A stretch of 64,000 bases of DNA from Acidobacterium sp. S8 (GTDB lineage: Bacteria > Acidobacteriota > Terriglobia > Terriglobales > Acidobacteriaceae): assembly GCF_009765985.1 (NCBI RefSeq), contig NZ_LMUM01000027.1, positions 300,697 through 364,696 on the forward strand, given 5' to 3'. This document shows positions 45,031 through 51,770 of the stretch, one piece after another. The notes under the pieces are model-generated. The model worked only from the letters and a program-made list of their open reading frames with translations, ran no database searches and had not been told where the DNA came from. Position 1 is the stretch's first letter. The number at the start of each line of letters is the position of its first letter. The translations under genes and the position numbers were made by a program.

Positions 45031-47079
45031 TCATCCTTTGCGGTGGAGGGTGATGACGGTGATGCTTTCGTGGGGGAAGACGTGGTGCAGGCCGTCTTTT
45101 GACACCTGGCCTTCGGTTGTCACCGGAGTGACGCGATCGGGTTCGTCTTCGTCGTTTTCATCGCCAATACTGCTTCCTTGCAGCGTTTTTACTTCCGCTT
45201 TGGCGCCAGAAGTGAAGCCGGAGACGCGAAGGTTGGCGGGGATATCGGTGTCGAGGCTGCGGTTGACGCAGAAGAGGGTGAGGGCGTCGCCCTTCTCGTT
45301 CAATGCGGCGACGACATCGAGGTAGGGCACGTTGGCGATATCGGGGATGCGGCCAACGCCGTGCTGGACGGAGTAGCTGCCTGCATCGGTTTGAACGGAG
45401 ACCGGGCGCGTGGCGTGCGCGGTGGAGTACATGCGGAAGGCCCAGTAGCCGGGCGCGGCATAGACCTGGCTGCGTTTTTTCCAGATTCCGGCGAACTCCA
45501 TGACGCCGGTCATGTCAGAGATGGGAACGATGGAAGTGTTGCGCATGAGCATGTTGAAGAAGCCGGCGGTGTCGATGGCGCCGCCCATATTCGCGAAGCT
45601 CGGCGTGCCGGGTTGGTGACCGATGAAGAGCCATTCCGTAAAGGCGATGTGCGCCTTGTTGGCGAAGGCCGGATTCTGATTGATCTGCTCCTGCATGGTC
45701 TTCAGGCGTTCTTCAAGGCCGATGGGCAGGGCGAAGGCTGCCTGCGCGATGAAGTCGTTGTCGGCGTGCGGGGTGCGCGTGTCAGTGTTGGTGACGACGA
45801 AGTGGGTGGAGAGATAGTCGAACGTTCCCGCGGGATTGGTGAGCTGGGTGGCGTTCCACTTGCTGTAATTGTCAGGGTCCTGACCGGTGGCGATGAGCTT
45901 CGCATCGGGATCGACGGCGCGAAGGGCCTTGCTGAAGGCGGCGGTGCGTGGGGCGAGTTGTTCGAGGGTGGGATAGCCGACGTTCCAGCTGCCCCATAGC
46001 TCATTGCCTAATTCCCAGGTGAGGCCGCTGTGCTTGTGCCCGTGCGCGTAGATGTAACGCGCCCACTCGGCTGCTTCTTCGGGAGTGCCGCTGCCGAGAT
46101 TGAGAGCGACCTGCGGCTCCGCTCCAATCAGATCGCAGAAGTGCAGGAACTCGTCGGTGCCAAAGGTGTTGTATTCGGGAATGCCCCAGGCGACGTTGAG
46201 CATGCTGACGCGCTTGTCGCGCGGGCCGATGCCATCTTTCCAGTGATAGGACGAGGTGAAGTTGCCCCCGTAGCGCAGGAGCGGCGTCTCCATGGCTTTG
46301 GCCATCGCCACTTCATCGGGGTCGAGTCCGTCGAGCGCGTCCTTCGGCATGAGCGAGAACTGATCGACTTCCATCATGGCGTCGCCTTCGACTTCGAGCA
46401 CGAAGTCGGCAGGATCGAGGCGATGAATCTGGCCTTCTTTTAGCTGGAAGGTGAAGTTGTATTTCGTCCATTGATCGGAAGCGGCGTCGATGTGCGCGGT
46501 GGCGAGGACTTCGCTGCTGTCATGCGGGCGAATCGAGACCGTGAGTCCAGATTGGCCGCTGAGGTGGCGCGCGTAGAGGCTGCCAACGTAGTCGAGCGTG
46601 CGATGGACGGGGAGATAGACGCGCTGACGAATGCCGGTTGGCTGATCGGGCAATCCCATGATGACGAGGGAGCGCCAGGAATTTGCTGCGCTGCCATAGC
46701 GGAGTTCATAGCGATTGCCCTGGCCGTAATTGAGCGGCTCCCACGGCAGTGGCAGCCCGAGTTGCGAGGCGCGGGTGAGTGCCGGATCGTCATGCAGCAT
46801 GCGGGTGACGTTTCCGGCGCTCCACATGCCGGATTCGAGGCTGGGGTTCTGGAGAATCTCTGCCCAGAGGCCGTTGTAGGTCGAATTGCCGATGGGTTCG
46901 AGGAAGCTGCCGAAGATGGTGCGGGGAATTTCGCTTCCGGCTGTTTTTGAGGCGTCGACCTGGATGGTGGCCGTGGGAGGGATGGGGTGATTGACGGTGA
47001 TTTGAGCAGCGGTGAAGATGGAAGCGCTTACACATGCGAGTACAGGCAGTAGCCGGGAGATCGGAATTCTGTGTTTCAA
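45031..47079 (-). CDS. Alpha-L-arabinofuranosidase, GH51-like, exported
   Basis: A 682-residue enzyme with a signal peptide (LLPVLACVSASIFTAAQ). A TTG start follows GGAGG. The N-terminal part carries a jelly-roll (NSTYNGLWAEILQNPSLESG), then a (beta/alpha)8 barrel. The general acid is the Glu near residue 359 in WELGNELWGS and the nucleophile the Glu near 480 in AFTEWLF. It releases terminal arabinofuranose from arabinan or arabinoxylan. A LacI-type operator-like sequence lies within codons 16-20. The LacI-receiver gene lies 438 bases upstream on the same strand. Confidence 0.9.
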   Translation of the reverse strand: MKHRIPISRLLPVLACVSASIFTAAQITVNHPIPPTATIQVDASKTAGSEIPRTIFGSFLEPIGNSTYNGLWAEILQNPSLESGMWSAGNVTRMLHDDPALTRASQLGLPLPWEPLNYGQGNRYELRYGSAANSWRSLVIMGLPDQPTGIRQRVYLPVHRTLDYVGSLYARHLSGQSGLTVSIRPHDSSEVLATAHIDAASDQWTKYNFTFQLKEGQIHRLDPADFVLEVEGDAMMEVDQFSLMPKDALDGLDPDEVAMAKAMETPLLRYGGNFTSSYHWKDGIGPRDKRVSMLNVAWGIPEYNTFGTDEFLHFCDLIGAEPQVALNLGSGTPEEAAEWARYIYAHGHKHSGLTWELGNELWGSWNVGYPTLEQLAPRTAAFSKALRAVDPDAKLIATGQDPDNYSKWNATQLTNPAGTFDYLSTHFVVTNTDTRTPHADNDFIAQAAFALPIGLEERLKTMQEQINQNPAFANKAHIAFTEWLFIGHQPGTPSFANMGGAIDTAGFFNMLMRNTSIVPISDMTGVMEFAGIWKKRSQVYAAPGYWAFRMYSTAHATRPVSVQTDAGSYSVQHGVGRIPDIANVPYLDVVAALNEKGDALTLFCVNRSLDTDIPANLRVSGFTSGAKAEVKTLQGSSIGDENDEDEPDRVTPVTTEGQVSKDGLHHVFPHESITVITLHRKG
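47019..47032. promoter_or_regulatory. LacI-type operator-like site inside GH51 gene
   Basis: TGGAAGCGCTTACA matches the site at 51669 in 13 of 14 bases and has the palindromic core AAGCGCTT. It lies 47-60 bases after the GH51 start codon on the sense strand, where a bound regulator could block elongation. Confidence 0.5.
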
Positions 47080-47115
47080 AAATGCCTCCGGGAAGTCTTT
47101 CTGGAATGCTCCAAC

Positions 47116-47147
47116 ACTATAAACGGTTTGGTTGGTGGTTGACCAAA
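47116..47147 (-). promoter_or_regulatory. GH51 promoter region with inverted repeat
   Basis: On the minus strand TTGGTC is followed after 19 bases by TATAGT (47121-47116), a plausible sigma-70-like promoter. An inverted repeat TTTGGT/ACCAAA spans 47127-47147, overlapping the minus-35 box. Confidence 0.4.
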
Positions 47148-47224
47148 GGGAGGTGCGCGCTTTGCGCGGACGGAGAAGCAGCTTCGCTGCGGGTCCTTCG
47201 ACTGCGACTCACTTCGTGAGTCTC

Positions 47225-47293
47225 CGCTCAGGATGACGGCATTAGAAGTAAACTTCGGGCGCTCAGGGTTCGCTCAGGATGACGGCATTAGAA
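47225..47293. repeat. Two exact 23-bp direct repeats
   Basis: CGCTCAGGATGACGGCATTA followed by GAA occurs at 47225-47247 and 47271-47293 with a 46-base period. The TCAGGATGACG part is shared with the element at 23288. Confidence 0.75.
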
Positions 47294-47409
47294 ACAAGTT
47301 TCGCTGCTTCCCATTCCCTGCGACTCGCAAACTGCGCGAGATGATGGGCCCAGCCCGGTGCTTTTATCCTTCAGGCTTACTGGCTTGTCTTAATTGAGAG
47401 TTTTGCTTT

Positions 47410-47458
47410 CCCACCCTTTCGCAAAATCGCGAAAGGATGGGGCACCCGGCACCCGGCG
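47410..47458. repeat. Dispersed palindromic GGGTGCCCCATCC repeat (full copy)
   Basis: It starts CCCACCCTTTCGC, contains TTTCGC and GCGAAA around AAAAT, and ends GGATGGGGCACCCGGCACCC. It matches the 44951 copy almost throughout, and both flank the GH51 gene. Confidence 0.75.
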
Positions 47459-47517
47459 TTCGGTCGCTTTGCTTAGGAGGACAGTTCTTTTTGCTTTCCT
47501 CTTATATTTTCAGGTGC

Positions 47518-48327
47518 CTAGTTTTCGGAGCCGGGGGTGTTGCGCATCATGGCGAGGGAGGCGGCGGTGCTGTTGAGCTGGAAGTCGTATTCGCGGACGA
47601 CGCGCATGACGGCGCGGCGTGTGTCTTCAGTGTGTTTGCCTTTGTTGTGCAGGACGCGGGAGACGGTGGCCATGGAGACGCCTGCGCGGCGGGCGATGTC
47701 GGCGATGGTGGCGCGGCGGCCCGGAGCTGCGGTTTCGCTTTCAGATTCGCTGGTCGATTCGAGGGTTTCAATGATGGCGTTGAGATGCTGCCATACTCCG
47801 GCTACGCTGGTGTGCAGCTTCTGAGCTACTTCTTCGTCGGTGAGCCCGTCGGCGATGAGGTCGAGGATTCCGGCCTGACGCGAATCGAGGTTGGCGCGGG
47901 GCACACGGTCGGCGAAGCGCGCTGCGATGTGAGGAGGGAAGTAGCGTCCGCCGGCGTGGACGGCGTGGATGGCTTCGATCATCTCTTCTTCAGAAGAGGC
48001 CTTGAGCAGATAGCCGTGGGCGCCGGCGCGGATGGCCTGATAGATGTCTTCATCGCTTTCATAGGTGGTGAGGACGATGGCGCGCGGGGCATCTTTCTGC
48101 TGGCGCAGCTCGCGCAGCACTTCGAAGCCGGTCATGGTGGGCATGCGGAGATCGAGCAGAATGATATCGGTTGTGGCGGCGAGTGCGATGGCCTGTCGGC
48201 CGTCGGAAACGCTGCCGGCCACTTCAAGATCGGGGTAGGTCGCCAGCATGGCGGCGAGTCCGGCGCGTACTACGGGGTGATCATCGGCGATGAGGATGCG
48301 GATTGAATTTGCGCCTTCACGAGGCAT
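47518..48327 (-). CDS. Response regulator fused to LacI-type DNA-binding domain
   Basis: A 269-residue regulator with three modules. Residues about 8-125 are a receiver with Asp15-Asp16, phospho-acceptor Asp59 (DIILLDLRMP), Thr88 and Lys109. Residues about 147-190 are a LuxR/NarL-like helix-turn-helix (LDSRQAGILDLIADGLTDEE, VAGVWQHLNAIIE). Residues about 204-262 are a complete LacI headpiece including the hinge (ATIADIARRAGVSMATVSRV, ending LNSTAASLAMMR). Two DNA-binding modules in one response regulator are unusual. The ATG at 48327 overlaps the kinase stop by 11 bases; an open frame 124 codons longer is antisense-like and rejected. Confidence 0.92.
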   Translation of the reverse strand: MPREGANSIRILIADDHPVVRAGLAAMLATYPDLEVAGSVSDGRQAIALAATTDIILLDLRMPTMTGFEVLRELRQQKDAPRAIVLTTYESDEDIYQAIRAGAHGYLLKASSEEEMIEAIHAVHAGGRYFPPHIAARFADRVPRANLDSRQAGILDLIADGLTDEEVAQKLHTSVAGVWQHLNAIIETLESTSESESETAAPGRRATIADIARRAGVSMATVSRVLHNKGKHTEDTRRAVMRVVREYDFQLNSTAASLAMMRNTPGSEN

Positions 48328-50461
48328 GATTTCGAGGCTCCTGGCCGTCACCATCATCATATGCGAATCGCCAGAAGGGACGCTTGTCTTTTGGAATGGG
48401 CGCGTCGACGATGATGCGCGTTCCGGTGCCGGGCGTGGTGTGGATTTCGAGGGTGCCATCGATACCCTCGGCGCGGCGGCGAATGCCGGTGAGGCCGAAG
48501 CCGTCGGATTCAGGCTTGGGAGTGAAGCCGCTGCCATTGTCTTCAATGATGAGGCGGATGCCGGATGCGGCGTAGATTGCCTTGATGAGCAGATGGCTTG
48601 GATGGCCATGCTGGATGGCGTTGGCGATCGATTCCTGTCCGATGCGGAAGAGGCTATCGAGAACGCGCAAGGGGATGGACTGCGCTTCTCCTTCCACATT
48701 GGCTTCTATGACGACGGGTGCCCGGCCGACCATCTGACGCGCGGTTTGTTCGAGGGCGGTGATGAGACCGTTGGCTTCGGTGGCGTCGGGGCGCAGGGTG
48801 GTGATGCTGCGGCGTGCCTCGTCGTGACTGTGGCGCACGAGATCGCTGGCGCGGTTGAGCTCCTCGAGGATGATTTCGTTCTGGAGCGGCGTGTTGCTCT
48901 TCGAGATGCGGTTGCGGATGGCGCGAAGCTGGAAGCCGATGCCGGCGAAGCTCTGCGCGAGGGTGTCGTGGATTTCGTGAGCGAGGCGCTCGCGCTCGTC
49001 GATGACGGCGCGGAGCCGCCACTCTTCTGCGCGGCTGTAGACGAGATGCACGAGGAAGCCGAGGCCGAGCATGGTGAAGGCGAGGATGATGATGTGCTCC
49101 ATGCTCCACCAGGGCGGTCCGACGAGGACTTTTATGTCTTCAGTAGAGCTGACGAGCAGGACGAAGGGAACGGTGTTTTGCGTGTGAGTGGCATCGACGA
49201 GGCAGACTCCGCGCAAGCGGACGAGGCTTCTGGGCTGGAGCGCCTGGAAAGCCGAGGTGGTCGCGGGGGAAGTGGCGATGGCGCGAAAGATCTGCGCGCC
49301 GTCGCTCATTTCGAGCACGGCTGCACCGTCAGCAAAGCGGAATCTTCGATAGAGGTCTCCTTCTACTTCGACGAACATGGCGTGATAGGCGCCGGTGGCG
49401 GCCTGGTCGGCTGTGATGGAGAGCGGCGGGTTGGGCGGAACTCCGCTGAGCGAGGCGAAGGTCGCGTTGCGGAGGGTGGCGGTGAGGCCGTGCGGATAGA
49501 CGTCGCCCTGGGCTTCGACTTCATCGCCGACGCGCAATGAGGCGGGCTGCTTGAGATCGACCTGGACGCCGCCTGTTGAATCCTGAATGTAAAGCGGGTT
49601 GGTAAGAATGACGGAGCCGTGGATGCGGGCCCGGGCCGGGTGCGTGGAAGAGAAGAGGCGCAGGCTTTGGATGGATTGGAGTGGTACGGTGTGCGGCGCT
49701 TCCGGAGGATGGGGTGGCGGAGGCTCGGCCTGCGTGCTCCCCTGGTTCGTGGGGTAGAGGGCCATCTTGGATGGGGCTTTTGCGCTGGCCAGCAGGGCGG
49801 CTTCTTCTCGCGAGAGTTTTTCGACGCGCAGGTTGCGCCAGATGCCTCCGGCAACCATGGAGCGCAGGGCGATGCTGCCATGCGTGAAGCAGTGGGGATC
49901 GTGAGCGGTTATGGTGGCTTCGTTATTTGTGCCGATGGCGGTTGCAGATACGCTGATGCTGCAGCCGAAGGCTCCGATCTTGAGGTGATACCAGGTGCCC
50001 TCTTTGACGCCGCCGGGCATCTTTACCGGGGGATACTCGATCCATCCATGCTCGGCGCGGCCCAGCAGGAGCGACTGGTCGGTGGTGCGGAGGCCCGCGT
50101 AATAACCGTTGTAGGAGTCGACGCCACGCTCGATATCGCTGGCGCGGACGATGAGTCCGGCGTCGCCTCCGCCGAGAAGCAGCATATCGGCTTCGACGGA
50201 GTAATCGCGCCAGTACGAAGAGCCGGTGGCGAATTTTGCGCCACGGTCGCTGGAGTCGTTTTTGACGGCGCCGTCGGCGAGACTCCAATTGCCGGAGTAG
50301 GGAGTCCATTCGTCGGTTTGGCCGGAGGCGAAGGTGTCGTGGTACGGGAGACCACGCCAGGGGCTTCGCAGATAGAGAACAATCGCAGCGGCGAGCAGCA
50401 GGGCGATGCACGCGAGAAAGAAGACGCGGCTTCGTAGAAAGGAATGAGAGCGCGGGGTCAT
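48317..50461 (-). CDS. Sensor histidine kinase with lectin-like sensor domain
   Basis: A 714-residue membrane kinase. A first membrane helix (VFFLACIALLLAAAIVLYL) leads to an extracytoplasmic region: at about residues 40-215 a concanavalin/LamG-like jelly roll (HDTFASGQTDEWTPYSGNWS, GGGDAGLIVRASDIERG), at about 275-340 an OB-like domain (SVILTNPLYIQDSTGGVQVD, LRVGDEVEAQG). A second helix at about 455-475 precedes HisKA_3 with the phospho-His near residue 498 (RLAHEIHDTLAQSFAGIGFQ) and an HATPase domain (IEDNGSGF, DGFGLTGIRRRAEG). The ATG overlaps the binding-protein stop as ATGA. It probably senses a glycan directly or through the binding protein. Confidence 0.92.
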   Translation of the reverse strand: MTPRSHSFLRSRVFFLACIALLLAAAIVLYLRSPWRGLPYHDTFASGQTDEWTPYSGNWSLADGAVKNDSSDRGAKFATGSSYWRDYSVEADMLLLGGGDAGLIVRASDIERGVDSYNGYYAGLRTTDQSLLLGRAEHGWIEYPPVKMPGGVKEGTWYHLKIGAFGCSISVSATAIGTNNEATITAHDPHCFTHGSIALRSMVAGGIWRNLRVEKLSREEAALLASAKAPSKMALYPTNQGSTQAEPPPPHPPEAPHTVPLQSIQSLRLFSSTHPARARIHGSVILTNPLYIQDSTGGVQVDLKQPASLRVGDEVEAQGDVYPHGLTATLRNATFASLSGVPPNPPLSITADQAATGAYHAMFVEVEGDLYRRFRFADGAAVLEMSDGAQIFRAIATSPATTSAFQALQPRSLVRLRGVCLVDATHTQNTVPFVLLVSSTEDIKVLVGPPWWSMEHIIILAFTMLGLGFLVHLVYSRAEEWRLRAVIDERERLAHEIHDTLAQSFAGIGFQLRAIRNRISKSNTPLQNEIILEELNRASDLVRHSHDEARRSITTLRPDATEANGLITALEQTARQMVGRAPVVIEANVEGEAQSIPLRVLDSLFRIGQESIANAIQHGHPSHLLIKAIYAASGIRLIIEDNGSGFTPKPESDGFGLTGIRRRAEGIDGTLEIHTTPGTGTRIIVDAPIPKDKRPFWRFAYDDGDGQEPRNHAS

Positions 50462-51453
50462 GGAGTGCGTCCCCAATCCATATTGACGAGCTGGCGGACC
50501 TGCGGCGAATCAATATTTTCGCGCGTGAGGAGCACGGGCTGCAGCTTGATCTCCTGAGAGGGAAGAGTGGTGTCGCGGTTGGCAGCCAGCAGCTTCATGG
50601 CGCGGTAGCCCATCTCGTAGGTGTCTTCGCCAATGAGCGAGTCGACGACTCCGCTGCGTATCTGGTTAGCCAGCTCGACACTTTGTTCAAAGCCAACGAG
50701 CTTGATAGCGTCGGTGGATGCTTCGGACTGAAGTGCATTGACGGCTCCGTAGCTGGCGATGGCTGACAGGGTGAAGATGGCGTTCAGATCGCGGTGCGTG
50801 TTGAGCACTTCTTCGGCGATCTGCTGGGCTTCGGTGATGTTGTGGGTACCGGTGCGGCGGTCGGCGATGACGATGCCGGGGAAGTTTGCTTCGAGGGTGC
50901 TTTCAAAGGCGTGGAGGATGGTGAGCTCGCTGAGCGATTGCGGGTTGACTCCGAGGACGGCGACGCGTCCATGACCGTTGAGGATGGTTCCAATGCGCAT
51001 AGCCGCCATGCGCCCGCTGGCCTCATCGTCGTTGACGATATAGGCGAGGTTCTGGCGCGGTGGAATGAGCAGCGATGATGCGATGATCACGGTGTGGATG
51101 CCGTTCTGCAATGCACGCTCCACCGGCGACATAAGGGCGAGAGGCTGATCGGGTGCGAGGATCAATCCCTCGTAGTGCTGATCGATGACGCGGTCAACGA
51201 GCGCAGCCTGCTCCTGGATATCGTCTTCGCTTGCCGGGGCGTTCCAGTACACCTGAATGTCAGACGAGGCAGCGGCAAATTGCGCGCCGGCGTGGGCCGC
51301 TTCCCAGATAGTGAAGGCGGTGGTGCGGGGAATGACGGCAACGGTATATTGCCGTTTGCATGCTGCAATGCCTGCCAGAAAAAGCCATGCGCAGCACCAA
51401 AGACAGCCTTGGCGCAGCTTCCAGGCCGCATATCCTGCTTGAGTTCTCATCAT
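50458..51453 (-). CDS. Periplasmic sugar-binding lipoprotein (LacI/RbsB fold)
   Basis: A 331-residue substrate-binding protein, type 1 fold as in RbsB and the effector half of LacI. A lipoprotein signal ends at Cys32 (LFLAGIAAC). The mature part has VAVIPRTTAFTIWEAAHAGA, DRVIDQHYEGLILAPDQPLA, NDDEASGRMAAMRIGTILNG, AVLGVNPQSLSELTILHAFE and IKLVGFEQSVELANQIRSGV. No ABC permease genes accompany it; instead kinase and regulator follow with 4- and 11-base overlaps, so sensing rather than uptake is its likely job. An earlier TTG start at 51489 is possible. Confidence 0.9.
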   Translation of the reverse strand: MMRTQAGYAAWKLRQGCLWCCAWLFLAGIAACKRQYTVAVIPRTTAFTIWEAAHAGAQFAAASSDIQVYWNAPASEDDIQEQAALVDRVIDQHYEGLILAPDQPLALMSPVERALQNGIHTVIIASSLLIPPRQNLAYIVNDDEASGRMAAMRIGTILNGHGRVAVLGVNPQSLSELTILHAFESTLEANFPGIVIADRRTGTHNITEAQQIAEEVLNTHRDLNAIFTLSAIASYGAVNALQSEASTDAIKLVGFEQSVELANQIRSGVVDSLIGEDTYEMGYRAMKLLAANRDTTLPSQEIKLQPVLLTRENIDSPQVRQLVNMDWGRTP

Positions 51454-51541
51454 GCGAGGGTGATACGAAGTGTATCCGATCAGGCACAAGGCTTCTTTTT
51501 ACTGAATATTCCGCCATGCAGTGTCATCGATCAGAAAACAG

Positions 51542-51569
51542 TTGACAATCGTTATCCATGTTTTATATC
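51542..51569 (+). promoter_or_regulatory. Sigma-70-like promoter of TonB receptor
   Basis: TTGACA at 51542-51547 and TATATC at 51564-51569 are 16 bases apart. Transcription would start near 51577, just before the first LacI-type site, and give a leader of about 194 bases. Confidence 0.6.
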
Positions 51570-51583
51570 AACAGTACCGAGAA

Positions 51584-51597
51584 TGTAAGCGTTTCCA
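51584..51597. promoter_or_regulatory. LacI-type operator O1
   Basis: TGTAAGCGTTTCCA, the reverse orientation of TGGAAACGCTTACA. It starts about seven bases after the predicted transcription start. Its centre is 21 bases from that of O2. Confidence 0.65.
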
Positions 51598-51604
51598 GAC
51601 ACGA

Positions 51605-51618
51605 TGGAAGCGGTTACC
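51605..51618. promoter_or_regulatory. LacI-type operator O2
   Basis: TGGAAGCGGTTACC, two helical turns (21 bp) from O1 on the same face of the DNA. Confidence 0.65.
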
Positions 51619-51668
51619 CAAAAAGACGAACATCTTTAAATTCTCCTGGTAGAAGCAAACAAACTCGA

Positions 51669-51682
51669 TGGAAGCGCTTACC
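51669..51682. promoter_or_regulatory. LacI-type operator O3
   Basis: TGGAAGCGCTTACC, with the perfect core AAGCGCTT, 64 bp from O2 centre to centre (about six turns). It is the closest relative of the site in the GH51 gene. Confidence 0.65.
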
Positions 51683-51770
51683 GATCAGAGAAGGCGATTT
51701 CCAGGACAACGTCGGACTTAAAACACGTGAAGTTTCAGCCAGAGCAACAACAATTTGTTAGGAGGAAGAG

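Larger units (their letters stand above)
47080..47517. other. Intergenic stretch, promoter and repeats
   Basis: Between GH51 and the response-regulator end no gene is seen. It holds the GH51 promoter region (47116-47147), two 23-bp direct repeats (47225-47293) and a full dispersed palindromic repeat (47410-47458). Confidence 0.65.
51454..51770. other. Divergent control region of receptor and sensor operon
   Basis: The 317 bases between the binding-protein gene and the receptor contain a promoter (51542-51569) and three LacI-type sites (51584, 51605, 51669). The remainder up to the receptor ribosome-binding site is a leader of about 90 bases with no clear hairpin. Confidence 0.7.

Noticed and set aside
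48290..49540. 416-codon frame on the plus strand
   Set aside because: It is antisense to the histidine kinase, is rich in Gly/Asp/Glu from reverse-strand codons, and the kinase motifs on the minus strand are unambiguous.
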